In this document: positions 25,753 to 33,505 of the stretch, one piece after another
How the letters are laid out: each line of letters opens with the position of its first letter
How positions within the stretch are numbered: position 1 is the first letter of the stretch
From: Cognatilysobacter segetis
GTDB lineage: Bacteria > Pseudomonadota > Gammaproteobacteria > Xanthomonadales > Xanthomonadaceae
Assembly (NCBI RefSeq): GCF_004359965.1
Contig: NZ_SMRQ01000039.1
Coordinates: forward strand, 1 to 36,303
DNA length: 36,303 bases
Direction: 5' to 3'
Notes under the pieces: model-generated
The model's input: only the letters and a program-made list of their open reading frames with translations
The model's database searches: none
What the model was told of the DNA's origin: nothing
Program-made: the position numbers and the translations under genes

Positions 25753-27051
25753 TCAGCGGGCGCTACGGCTCCGCGCAGCGCCCGCGGTACCGCGACCCTT
25801 CGGTGCCTGCGCGTGCGCATGGCGCGTCGCCGGCTTGCCGTGGGGACGGTGCGACGGCCGCGGCGTGCGCTTGCCCACCGGCGGCTTGGCATCCATGCGC
25901 AGCGCCTGCGTCGGCTCGAAGCCTTCGACGACGACCTGCTTCACGTTCATGCCCAGCAGCTTCTGCACCTGCGAGAGCAGGCCGCCCTCGTCGATCGCCA
26001 CCAGCGAGATCGCTTCGCCGGTCGCGCCGTTGCGGCCGGTGCGGCCGATGCGGTGCACGTAGTCCTCGGGAATCAGCGGCAGGTCGTAGTTGATGACCAG
26101 CGGCAGATCCGGGATGTCCAGCCCGCGCGCGGCCACGTCGGTCGCCACGAGCACGCGGCAGCGACCGGCCTTGAACTCGTTGAGCGCCTTCTGCCGCTGC
26201 GCCTGGCTCTTGTTGCCGTGGATGGCGACGGCCTTGATGCCCGACTCCTCCAGCTGCTCGGCGAGGCGGTTGCAGCCGTGCTTGGTCTTGCCGAACACCA
26301 GGATGCGGTCCTGGAAGCGCGTGGCCAGCAGGTGCGTGAGCAGGTCGCGCTTCTTCGAATTGTCGACCGGGTGCGCGATGTGCTGGATCGTCGAGGCGAT
26401 CGTGTTGCGCGCCGCGACTTCCACTTCGGCCGGGTTGCGCATGAACTCCATCGCGAGCCCGCGGATGCGCGACTCGAACGTCGCCGAGAACAGCAGCGTC
26501 TGGCGCTTGGTGGGCACCTTGGCGACGATGCGCTTGATCGCGGGCAGGAAGCCCATGTCCAGCATGCGGTCGGCTTCGTCGAGCACGAGGATCTCGACGG
26601 CATCGAGCTTCACGGTGCCCTGCTCGAGGTGGTCGATCAGGCGGCCGGGCGTGGCGACAAGGATGTCGACGCCGCGACGCAGCATGTCGATCTGCGGGTT
26701 CATGCCGGCGCCGCCGAAGATCGTGCCGGTGAACAGGCGCAGGTGCTTGCCGTAGCCGCGCAGGCTGTCGGCGACCTGCACCGCCAGCTCACGGGTCGGC
26801 ACCAGGATGAGCGCGCGCGGCTTGCGCGGGCCCGCCGGTGCGGTGGTGCCGGAGAGGCGGCCGAGCAGCGGCAGGCCGAAGGCCGCCGTCTTGCCGGTGC
26901 CGGTCTGGGCGCCGCCGAGCACGTCGCGGCCGGCCAGCACGAGCGGAATCGCCTGCGTCTGGATCGGCGTCGGGGTGGTGTAGTTCTTGTCGGCGAGTGC
27001 GCGCAGCACGGCCGGCGGGAGGCCGAGGGCCTCGAACGTCTGGTGGATCAT
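25753..27051 (-). CDS. rhlE: DEAD-box RNA helicase RhlE
   Basis: The 432-residue protein has all core helicase motifs in order: a Q motif (TPTPIQTQAIP), Walker A AQTGTGKTA, PTRELAVQV, DEAD in LVLDEADRMLDMG, SAT in LFSATF, ATDVAARGLDIP and HRIGRTGRNGATG. After about residue 380 comes a basic, disordered tail (GKRTPRPSHRPHGKPATRHAHAQAPKGRG), which probably adds RNA affinity. It unwinds RNA in ribosome assembly or mRNA decay. GGAG at 27057-27060 is 5 bases before the ATG. A candidate promoter lies more than 200 bases upstream, suggesting a long 5' leader. Confidence 0.94.
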   Translation of the reverse strand: MIHQTFEALGLPPAVLRALADKNYTTPTPIQTQAIPLVLAGRDVLGGAQTGTGKTAAFGLPLLGRLSGTTAPAGPRKPRALILVPTRELAVQVADSLRGYGKHLRLFTGTIFGGAGMNPQIDMLRRGVDILVATPGRLIDHLEQGTVKLDAVEILVLDEADRMLDMGFLPAIKRIVAKVPTKRQTLLFSATFESRIRGLAMEFMRNPAEVEVAARNTIASTIQHIAHPVDNSKKRDLLTHLLATRFQDRILVFGKTKHGCNRLAEQLEESGIKAVAIHGNKSQAQRQKALNEFKAGRCRVLVATDVAARGLDIPDLPLVINYDLPLIPEDYVHRIGRTGRNGATGEAISLVAIDEGGLLSQVQKLLGMNVKQVVVEGFEPTQALRMDAKPPVGKRTPRPSHRPHGKPATRHAHAQAPKGRGTAGAARSRSAR

Positions 27052-27464
27052 GGAAACTCCGGATACGGGGATGCCGCGGACGAATTCCGCGGATCGACTC
27101 GAAGCTTTCCTGACCGCGCTGCGAGCTGGGGATGACGCGCCGGAGGTATCCGGTGCGGTGTCGGCGCCGAGAAATGCGTGCGGAGACGTCGCGCTGCCGC
27201 GAATGCGGCGACCCATGCGGGCCTGCGAGAAACCTGGAAAACGGGCCCGAGGGCGGTCGCCAGGCGCTGAACGATGCTAATGCTACGTGAAAACGTGCCG
27301 GACTGCTCCTGCCGCCGGCGCCGATCGTTCAGCCGGACCGGCCGGGCATGACCTTCGACACCCCCGCCCCCCGTCGCTTGCGGCTAATGTCCGCCGCACA
27401 TGCCCACCGGCGTGTCGAGCGCCGCTTCGCGGCACGCGCGTCCCACCAGGCCCTGGAGCCCAAC
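27052..27464. other. 413-bp divergent intergenic region rhlE / M13 peptidase
   Basis: No convincing gene lies here. On the minus side it holds the probable rhlE leader and a tandem ATGCTA/ATGCTA repeat (TAGCATTAGCAT on the minus strand) at 27274-27285. On the plus side GCTAAT at 27383-27388 is a candidate -10 for the peptidase gene, and GGAG at 27455-27458 is its ribosome site. In-frame upstream extensions exist for both genes (to 27216 and to 27348), but they are polar, would precede a signal peptide or the Q motif, and are rejected. Confidence 0.5.
27274..27285 (-). promoter_or_regulatory. Tandem TAGCAT boxes, putative rhlE promoter
   Basis: Two directly repeated TAGCAT hexamers on the minus strand resemble the -10 boxes of other genes in the window. 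They would give rhlE a leader of about 215 bases. Read on the plus strand the same bases contain CTAATG, so they might serve the peptidase gene. Confidence 0.35.
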
Positions 27465-29570
27465 GTGACCTTCAAGAAACCGCAATTGCTGCTCCCGCTC
27501 GCCATCGCCGCGGCGCTGACCGGCTGCCCGCAGAACGATGCCGACAAGGCAGCCGCCACCACGGTGACGCCGACCGCAACGGCCGACGCCCAGTTCAAGA
27601 TCGACGAGAGCAAGCTCCCGCCGGTCAACCGCTTCGCCAAGTCCGACCTCGACACCAGCAAGGACGCGTGCGCCGACTTCGGCGGCTACGTCAACGGCAA
27701 GTGGCTCGCCGCCAATGCGATCCCGGCCGACCGCACGTCGTGGGGCGCGTTCGAAATGCTCGACGAGCGCAGCAACGCGGTGCAGCGCCAGCTCGCCGAA
27801 CAGGCTGCCGGCCTGGGCACGGCGACGGGCGTCACCAAGATCGTCGGCGACTTCTATGCGACCGGCATGGACGAAGCCAAGATCAACGCCGCCGGGATCA
27901 CGCCACTGAAGTCGCGCCTCGACGCCATCGCCGCGCTCGACGGCAAGGACAAGATCGCCGACTACATCCGCTCGACGGCCGCGAAGGGCGAGAACACGCT
28001 CTTCTACTTCGGCCCGATGCCGGACTTCAAGAACTCGACCACCAACATCGCGGTCGCGATGCAGGGCGGCCTCGGCCTGCCGGACAAGGCCTACTACTTC
28101 GACGCCGACAAGAAGCCGGTGCTCGCGGCCTACGAACAGCACGTCGCGAAGACGCTCGAGCTCTCCGGCGTGCCGGCGGGCGACGCCGCGAAGCAGGCGA
28201 AGGACGTGGTCGCGTTCGAGACGCGCCTGGCGAAGGTGTCGAAGTCGAGCGAGGAGATGTCGCGCGACGCGTCGCTCGCCTACAACCCGGTGAGCCTGGC
28301 CGACGCCGACAAGAAGACGCCGAACTTCCCGTGGTCGAAGTTCTTCGATTCGCAGGGCATCGCCAAGCCGCAGATGTTCTCGCTCGCGATCCCGGCGTTC
28401 CATGCCGAGGTCGACAAGATGCTCGCGGACACGCCGGCGACGACGTGGCAGAGCTACCTGCGCTTCCACATGGTGGACGACGCGGCGCCGTTCCTTTCCG
28501 ACGCGTTCGTGCAGGAGAACTTCAACTTCTACAACAAGACGCTGCGCGGCCAGGAGCAGATGAAGGAGCGCAGCAAGCGCGTCCTGCAGACCATCGGCGG
28601 CCAGGCCGGCGAAGCGCTCGGCCAGTTGTACGTCAAGGTCGCGTTCCCGGCCGAGTCGAAGGCGCGCATGCAGGAGCTCGTCACGAACCTGCGCGAGGCG
28701 CTGAAGGCGCGCATCGAGAACCTGTCGTGGATGAGCGCCGACACCAAGAAGAAGGCGATCGAGAAGTGGGCCTCGTTCACGCCGAAGATCGGCTACCCGG
28801 ACAAGTGGCGCGACTGGTCGGGCCTGTCCACCACGCGTGACAGCTACATCGGCAACGTGCTGGCGGCCAACGAGTTCAACTACAGGTTCGAGCTGTCGAA
28901 GATCGGCAAGCCGGTCGACAAGACCGAGTGGGGCATGAGCCCGCAGACGGTCAACGCGTACTACAACCCGCAGCAGAACGAGATCGTCTTCCCGGCCGCG
29001 ATCCTGCAGCCGCCGTTCTTCGACCCGAAGGCCGACGATCCGCTGAACTACGGCGGCATCGGCGCGGTGATCGGGCATGAGATGACGCACGGCTACGACG
29101 ACCAGGGCAGCCGCTTCGGGCCGAGCGGCAACTTCGAGAACTGGTGGACGCCGGCCGACGCCAAGGGCTTCGCGGGCCTCACCGACAAGCTGATCAGCCA
29201 GTTCAACGCGTACGAGGCCGCGCCGGGGGCGAAGGTCAACGGCAAGCTCACGCTCGGCGAGAACATCGCGGACCTCGGCGGCATCAACACCGCCTACGAC
29301 GCGATGAAGAAGGCCGTCGGCAACACGCCCGATCCGATGATCGACGGCATGACGCGCGACCAGCGCTTCTTCGCCAACTGGGCCACCGTGTGGCGCCGCA
29401 ACTTCAAGCCGGAAGAACTGAAGGTGCGCCTGACCACAGACCCGCATGCGCCCGCGAACTTCCGCGCGATCGGCGCGCCGTCGAACATGCCCGCGTTCAC
29501 GCAGGCGTTCCAGTGCAAGGCCGGCAGCCCGATGATGCGCGCGGGCGACCAGCAGGTCGTGATCTGGTAA
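27465..29570 (+). CDS. M13 family metallopeptidase (neprilysin/PepO-like) lipoprotein
   Basis: The 701-residue protein starts at GTG 27465 with a lipoprotein signal (FKKPQLLLPLAIAAALTGC; acylated Cys21). The mature part spans both M13 domains. Catalytic features are complete: substrate-binding NAYY (497-500), HEMTH (538-542) and the third zinc ligand Glu599 in GENIADLGG, plus the C-terminal SNMPAFTQAFQCKAGSPM. It should be a zinc endopeptidase that cuts short peptides at the outer membrane or periplasm. GGAG at 27455-27458 supports the GTG start; earlier in-frame starts would bury the signal peptide. It is followed by a strong terminator and then by a paralogue. Confidence 0.95.
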   Translation: MTFKKPQLLLPLAIAAALTGCPQNDADKAAATTVTPTATADAQFKIDESKLPPVNRFAKSDLDTSKDACADFGGYVNGKWLAANAIPADRTSWGAFEMLDERSNAVQRQLAEQAAGLGTATGVTKIVGDFYATGMDEAKINAAGITPLKSRLDAIAALDGKDKIADYIRSTAAKGENTLFYFGPMPDFKNSTTNIAVAMQGGLGLPDKAYYFDADKKPVLAAYEQHVAKTLELSGVPAGDAAKQAKDVVAFETRLAKVSKSSEEMSRDASLAYNPVSLADADKKTPNFPWSKFFDSQGIAKPQMFSLAIPAFHAEVDKMLADTPATTWQSYLRFHMVDDAAPFLSDAFVQENFNFYNKTLRGQEQMKERSKRVLQTIGGQAGEALGQLYVKVAFPAESKARMQELVTNLREALKARIENLSWMSADTKKKAIEKWASFTPKIGYPDKWRDWSGLSTTRDSYIGNVLAANEFNYRFELSKIGKPVDKTEWGMSPQTVNAYYNPQQNEIVFPAAILQPPFFDPKADDPLNYGGIGAVIGHEMTHGYDDQGSRFGPSGNFENWWTPADAKGFAGLTDKLISQFNAYEAAPGAKVNGKLTLGENIADLGGINTAYDAMKKAVGNTPDPMIDGMTRDQRFFANWATVWRRNFKPEELKVRLTTDPHAPANFRAIGAPSNMPAFTQAFQCKAGSPMMRAGDQQVVIW

Positions 29571-29595
29571 CTGCGTCCGCGATTGCGTGATGCGC

Positions 29596-29627
29596 GAAGG
29601 CCCGGGGCGACCCGGGCCTTCTTTTTT
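29596..29627 (+). terminator. Rho-independent terminator between the two M13 genes
   Basis: A perfect 11-bp GC-rich stem (29596-29606 with 29611-29621, loop GCGA) is followed by six Ts. It makes the second M13 gene transcriptionally separate. Confidence 0.92.
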
Positions 29628-29685
29628 GCGCGTCGTTGCATGCGCGCCGTGACGAAAGCGTTCATCGGCACCGGGCGCCCGTTGC

Positions 29686-29691
29686 TAGACT
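29686..29691 (+). promoter_or_regulatory. Putative -10 box of the second M13 gene
   Basis: TAGACT lies 30 bases before the ATG at 29722 and after the terminator, where the second gene must have its own promoter. The -35 region (TTCATC at 29661) is at a long spacing, so the call is weak. Confidence 0.3.
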
Positions 29692-29721
29692 CCCGTCGGC
29701 TCCCCCACGGACTCCGATGCA

Positions 29722-31740
29722 ATGACCGCACGCCCGATCGCCGCTGCACTCGCACTCGCCCTGCTCGCCCTGTCGACCACGCCCGACGCGGGGGCCGCGA
29801 CGAAGAAGAAGGCGGCGCCGAAGACGGCGAAGGTGACCGCACCGACGGCCTGCACGGACTTCTATGCCTTCGCGAACGCCGCATGGCTCGCCGCTAATCC
29901 GCCCACGCCGGGCATCGCCTCGGTGTCCGCGCTGGACCAGCTGCGCCAGCGCGCGCACCAGCAGCAGATCGACCTGCTGAACGGCGCGATGAGCGCGCCG
30001 CAGGGCGACGTGCAGAAGCTGCTCGGCGACTTCTGGGCGAGCGGCCTCGACGAGGCGGCGGTCGAACGCGATGGCGCCAATCCGATCGCACCGCTGCTCA
30101 CGCGCATCAACGCGATCAAGCGCGCGAAGGACATTCCGCCGGCGATCGCCGCGTTGCACCAGGTCGGCATCCCCGTGGCCTTCAACTTCAGCGCCGACGT
30201 CGACCTCGCGGACACCAACCGCCACGTCGGCTATTTCACCGAAGGCGGCATCGGCCTGCCCGACCCCGCGTTCTACAGCCGCACCGACGCCGAAACCCGC
30301 GAGGTGATGGACCGTTATCGCGCGTACGTGCAGAAGATCCTCGCGCTGACCGGCACGCCGCAGGCCGAACTGGCCACGCAGGCGCAGCAGGTGATCGACC
30401 TCGAGACGCGCATCGCGCAGTCCGACCGCCCGCTCGTGGCGCTGCGCGATCCGCGTGCGAACTACGCGGTCACCCCGACCGCGAACCTCGCGAAGACCTA
30501 CAAGCGCCTGCAGCTCGCCGACTTCCTGAAGGCGCAAGGCGTCGCCGACGACCAGGTGTCGATGCCGAACCCCGCGCTCTTCGCGGCGCTCGACAACTAC
30601 GTCGCCGCGATCAGCCCGGAGCAGTGGAAGACGTTCCTGCGCTGGCGCGTGGGCGATGCGATGGCGCCCTACCTCAGCAAGTCGTGGCGCGACGCGAGCT
30701 TCGACTTCCGTGGCAAGGTGCTCGGCGCGCAACTCTCGCCGCAGCCGCGCCCGGAAGCGGTGCTCGACGCGATCAACCTCGCCGCCGGCCCGATGCTCGG
30801 CCGCGAATACGTCGCGCGCTACCTGCCCGCCGCGTCGCGCGCGCAGGCCGAGCAGATCGCCACCCAGGTGCGAGACGCGCTGTCGTCGATGGTCGATCGC
30901 GACCCGCGGCTCGGCGATGCCGCTAGGGCCGAGGCCAAGGCGAAGCTCGCCGCGCTGAAAATCGAAGTGGGTGCCCCCAAGCGGGACCTGGACTTCACCG
31001 TGCAGCCGATGGGCCGCGGCAGCTTCGGCAGCAACATGCTGATCGCCTCGACCTGGCGCCACCGCGAGGAGATGCGTCGCATCGGCCGCGGCAATGCCGA
31101 CCGCCGCTGGGACGTGCTGCCGCAGCAGCCGGCGCTGGCGTACGACGTGCCCCAGAACCGCCTGATCGTGACCGCGGCGATGCTGCAGTCGCCGGTGTTC
31201 GACGCGTCGCAGCCAGCGGCCGCGCTGTACGGCGCGTACGGGGCGCTGGTCGGACACGAGTTGAGCCATGCGATCGACGCGCGAGGCCGGATGATCGATT
31301 CGCACGGCGTCGCCCGCGATTGGTGGACGCCGGTCGAGACGGCCGCATGGACGTCGCTCGACAACCGCATCGCGGTCCAGGCCGGCGCGATGCCCTATCC
31401 GCAGCTCGAGACCGTGCGCGTCAACGGCGCGCTGGTGCAGGACGTGCTCGTTGCCGACCAGGCGGGCGTGGAACTCGCGCAGGCGGCGCTCCAGGCCGCG
31501 CAACCGGGTGCGGCGAAGGAAACGCTGCAGGCGTTCTACACGGGCTGGGCGCACCTCTGGCCGGAGCAGCTGTCGGTGGACGCCGCCACCGCGCGCGCGG
31601 CGTCGAGCACATATCCGCCCGGGCGCGTCCGCACCAACCTGCCGCTCGCGAACCAGCCCGCGTTCGGCACCGCGTACACCTGCAAGGCGGGAACGCCGAT
31701 GCAGCCCAAGCCCGAGCAGCAGGTCCGCCTCTGGCCCTGA
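29722..31740 (+). CDS. M13 family protein with degenerate active site
   Basis: The 672-residue protein has a Sec signal peptide (RPIAAALALALLALSTTPDAGA) and no lipobox. It aligns along its length with the preceding M13 peptidase, including CTDFYAFANAAWL, GIGLPDPAFYSR, DWWTPVE and the C-terminal QPAFGTAYTCKAGTPM. HELSH (512-516) is kept, but the position of the third zinc ligand, Glu in GENIAD, is Val575 (DVLVADQAG), and NAYY has become LAYD (472-475). It therefore may bind zinc weakly or not be a peptidase at all. It probably arose by duplication of its neighbour or a related gene. No disruption of the reading frame is seen, so it is under some constraint to stay intact. Confidence 0.92.
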   Translation: MTARPIAAALALALLALSTTPDAGAATKKKAAPKTAKVTAPTACTDFYAFANAAWLAANPPTPGIASVSALDQLRQRAHQQQIDLLNGAMSAPQGDVQKLLGDFWASGLDEAAVERDGANPIAPLLTRINAIKRAKDIPPAIAALHQVGIPVAFNFSADVDLADTNRHVGYFTEGGIGLPDPAFYSRTDAETREVMDRYRAYVQKILALTGTPQAELATQAQQVIDLETRIAQSDRPLVALRDPRANYAVTPTANLAKTYKRLQLADFLKAQGVADDQVSMPNPALFAALDNYVAAISPEQWKTFLRWRVGDAMAPYLSKSWRDASFDFRGKVLGAQLSPQPRPEAVLDAINLAAGPMLGREYVARYLPAASRAQAEQIATQVRDALSSMVDRDPRLGDAARAEAKAKLAALKIEVGAPKRDLDFTVQPMGRGSFGSNMLIASTWRHREEMRRIGRGNADRRWDVLPQQPALAYDVPQNRLIVTAAMLQSPVFDASQPAAALYGAYGALVGHELSHAIDARGRMIDSHGVARDWWTPVETAAWTSLDNRIAVQAGAMPYPQLETVRVNGALVQDVLVADQAGVELAQAALQAAQPGAAKETLQAFYTGWAHLWPEQLSVDAATARAASSTYPPGRVRTNLPLANQPAFGTAYTCKAGTPMQPKPEQQVRLWP

Positions 31741-31760
31741 CGCTATGCCACTGCAGCCAT

Positions 31761-31792
31761 CGGAACGCCCGCTTCGGCGGGCGTTCCGGTTT
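31761..31792 (+). terminator. Terminator after the second M13 gene
   Basis: A perfect 12-bp stem (31761-31772 with 31777-31788) with a stable UUCG tetraloop is followed by a short T run (31790-31792). It lies between convergent genes and may also stop the rhomboid transcript, though without a T tail on that strand. Confidence 0.75.
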
Positions 31793-32460
31793 CAGCGGAC
31801 GATGCGTACGTGCGGCGGTCGCGGACGCGGGCCGCGCGACGGCGGCCGGCGCCGCCAGTGCCGGATCAGCAACCAGCCGAACAGCATGCCGCCGAGGTGC
31901 GCGAAATGCGCCACGCCCGGCATGGTGCCCGTGATGCCGAACAGCAGCTCGATCACGCCGTAGACGATGACGAGCGTGCGCGCCTTCATCGGTACCGGCG
32001 GAATCAGCAGCATCACGCGCTGGTTCGGGAACAGCATGCCGTAGGCCAGCAGCAGGCCGAACACGCCGCCGGACGCGCCGACCGTCTCGTACACGTCGCC
32101 ACCCGATCGCAGCGCCACGTAGCTGACGATCAGCTGGAATACCGCCGCGCCGGCGATGCACGTCAGGTAGTACGTGAGGTAGCGGCGCGCGCCCCACACG
32201 TGCTCGACCTGCGCGCCGAACATCACGAGCGCGAGCATGTTGAAGAACAGGTGCTGCGGGCTTCCGTGCATGAAGCCGTACGTGACGAGCTGCCACGGCA
32301 TGAACGGCGGTGCGCCCAGCTCCGACGCGCCGATCGGCCACAGCTCCATGTACAGCAGCCACGTGCCGAGCGCCGACTCGCCCGCGAGCCACTGCAGCAG
32401 GAAGATCAGCCCGTTGGCGATCAGCAGGGCCCGCGTCACGGGCGGCAATTTGGCGAACAT
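31792..32460 (-). CDS. Rhomboid family intramembrane serine protease
   Basis: The 222-residue protein has six transmembrane helices. The catalytic serine is Ser130 in GASGGVFG (helix 4) and the histidine His188 in AHFAHLGGMLFG (helix 6); the oxyanion-side motif HGSPQHLFFNMLALVMFG is also present. Rhomboids cut transmembrane substrates inside the inner membrane; the substrate here is unknown. ATG 32460 was chosen with AGGAG at 32466-32470; an upstream in-frame start at 32511 has no such site. A polar, Arg/Pro-rich tail follows the last helix (RRRPPSRGPRPRPPHVRIVR). Confidence 0.95.
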   Translation of the reverse strand: MFAKLPPVTRALLIANGLIFLLQWLAGESALGTWLLYMELWPIGASELGAPPFMPWQLVTYGFMHGSPQHLFFNMLALVMFGAQVEHVWGARRYLTYYLTCIAGAAVFQLIVSYVALRSGGDVYETVGASGGVFGLLLAYGMLFPNQRVMLLIPPVPMKARTLVIVYGVIELLFGITGTMPGVAHFAHLGGMLFGWLLIRHWRRRPPSRGPRPRPPHVRIVR

Positions 32461-32481
32461 CGGCGCTCCTCGGGAGCCGCC

Positions 32482-32487
32482 ATGGTA
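32482..32487 (-). promoter_or_regulatory. Possible -10 box of the rhomboid gene
   Basis: TACCAT on the minus strand lies 21 bases before the ATG and upstream of the AGGAG ribosome site, giving a short leader. The -35 region is weak. Confidence 0.3.
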
Positions 32488-32541
32488 GCTGCTGCAGTGC
32501 AGTAAGCGCATGCACCGCGCAGGACGACGTATACCGCCGCG

Positions 32542-32889
32542 TCAGCCCGGCGGGCCCCAGAGCGCCTCGTCGAGCGACCGCGGGCGCGGCGTGCGCCCGA
32601 CCACGCGACCGTGCACGACCTCGACGCCTTCGGCACGCAGGCGTGCGGTTTGTTCGACGAAGCCGTCGCTGCCGGCAGGGAATGCGATGCGCCCGTCCGA
32701 GCGCAACACCCGATGCCACGGGAGGTTCGGATCGTCGTTGGTGCTCAGCAGCCGCGCGACCAGGCGCGCACGGCCCGGCAGGCCCGCGCGCCGCGCGATC
32801 TCGCCGTAGCCCGCGACTTCGCCCGGCGGCACCGCGCGGATCGCGGCATGGATACGGCGCGCGCCGTCGTTCGTGTCATCACCGGCCAT
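32542..32889 (-). CDS. atl: Alkyltransferase-like (ATL) DNA-damage protein
   Basis: The 115-residue protein is MGMT-like: PPGEVAGYGEIARRAG, GRARLVARLL and LPWHRVLRSDGRIA. The active-site PCHR cysteine is replaced by Trp58 (PWHR), the hallmark of ATL proteins. ATLs bind O6-alkylguanine without repairing it and hand the lesion to nucleotide excision repair. TATGCT ends 6 bases before the ATG at 32889, with no ribosome site, which suggests leaderless expression from a promoter that faces the YbjN-like gene. Confidence 0.93.
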   Translation of the reverse strand: MAGDDTNDGARRIHAAIRAVPPGEVAGYGEIARRAGLPGRARLVARLLSTNDDPNLPWHRVLRSDGRIAFPAGSDGFVEQTARLRAEGVEVVHGRVVGRTPRPRSLDEALWGPPG

Positions 32890-32894
32890 CGGGG

Positions 32895-32900
32895 TAGCAT
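32895..32900 (+). promoter_or_regulatory. Putative -10 box of the YbjN-like gene
   Basis: TAGCAT lies 24 bases before the ATG at 32925, with an AAGGAG site in between. It overlaps, on the other strand, the TATGCT box of atl by five bases. Confidence 0.4.
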
Positions 32901-32901
32901 A
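32896..32901 (-). promoter_or_regulatory. Putative -10 box of the atl gene
   Basis: TATGCT on the minus strand ends 6 bases before the atl ATG. It shares bases 32896-32900 with the plus-strand TAGCAT box. Confidence 0.42.
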
Positions 32902-32924
32902 GGGCCCATCAAGGAGCTTTCCGA

Positions 32925-33335
32925 ATGCGCGATTTCGACGACATCCGCGAGTATCTCGACGGGACCGGCCACGACGTCACCGTTCACGACGACGATCTGA
33001 TGTGCGTCGAACTGTCGCTTGAGCACGGCAGCCGCCACCAAGCGATCTTCCTCACCCGCATCGCCGACGAGGACGACCGTGCCTACCTGCGCGTGAGCAC
33101 CGTGGTCGCGCCGATGACGGGTGTGGATGCGCGTCGTGCGCTGGCGTTCAACTGGGACAGCCAGGTCGGCCATCTCGCGATCGGCGACCTCGACGGCGTG
33201 CCGCACCTGCAGCTCTGCGAGAACCGCCCGTTCGACGCGCTGGACCTCGCCGAAGTGCATCGCCTCGTGCTCGAGATCGGCGGTCTCGGCGACCGCATGG
33301 AACGCTCGCTCTCCGCCGGTGGCGACCTGTTCTGA
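32925..33335 (+). CDS. YbjN / type III chaperone-like fold protein
   Basis: The 136-residue, acidic cytoplasmic protein has the alternating strand pattern of the YbjN or secretion-chaperone-like fold (IREYLDGTGHDVTVHDDDLMCVELSLEHGSR, YLRVSTVVAPMTGVDARRALAFNW, HLQLCENRPFDALDLAEVHRLVLEIGGLGDRMER). The resemblance is in general pattern; I cannot name the exact family with certainty. AAGGAG at 32911-32916 gives a good ribosome site. No secretion genes lie nearby, so a type III chaperone role is unlikely. Confidence 0.75.
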   Translation: MRDFDDIREYLDGTGHDVTVHDDDLMCVELSLEHGSRHQAIFLTRIADEDDRAYLRVSTVVAPMTGVDARRALAFNWDSQVGHLAIGDLDGVPHLQLCENRPFDALDLAEVHRLVLEIGGLGDRMERSLSAGGDLF

Positions 33336-33404
33336 CGCGAATGAACCGCGTCGCGGGGTCTAACGTACCGTTGACACCTGCCTAACCGGCCCGGGCGGAT
33401 CGTC

Positions 33405-33502
33405 GATCCTGCGACGGCAACGTCGCGCACTCTTCGAAGCGAGTGCATCTCCCGCTCGGGAGGAGGAACCCCGGTGGATGGAGCCCCACCGGGGTTCTTT
33501 TT
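33405..33502 (+). ncRNA. Candidate structured small RNA or 3' UTR
   Basis: The 170-bp gap between the YbjN-like gene and pit holds three hairpins in a row on the plus strand: 33427-33432 with 33441-33446; 33449-33453 with 33458-33462; and the 12-bp terminator stem 33466-33477 with 33486-33497 followed by five Ts. TTGACA at 33371-33376 is a perfect -35 match, but no good -10 stands at the right distance. It may be a separate sRNA or the 3' end of the YbjN-like mRNA. The start given is an estimate. Confidence 0.3.
33466..33502 (+). terminator. Rho-independent terminator downstream of the YbjN-like gene
   Basis: A 12-bp stem (33466-33477 with 33486-33497), 8-base loop, then five Ts (33498-33502). 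It lies 130 bases after the stop codon, unusually far for a simple gene terminator. Confidence 0.88.
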
Positions 33503-33505
33503 GCG

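Noticed and set aside
27052-27216. N-terminal extension of RhlE to a start at 27216
   Set aside because: The added 55 residues are unlike the family, and the ATG at 27051 has a GGAG ribosome site just before the Q-motif region.
27384-29447. 687-codon open frame on the minus strand opposite the first M13 gene; a similar one at 29662-31554 opposite the second
   Set aside because: Both mirror the codon pattern of the peptidase genes. The similar antisense frames follow from similar codon bias and are not evidence of overlapping genes.
33371-33399. TTGACA as a full sigma-70 promoter for the small RNA candidate
   Set aside because: No acceptable -10 lies 16-18 bases downstream (GCGGAT at best), so it is noted but not listed as a promoter.
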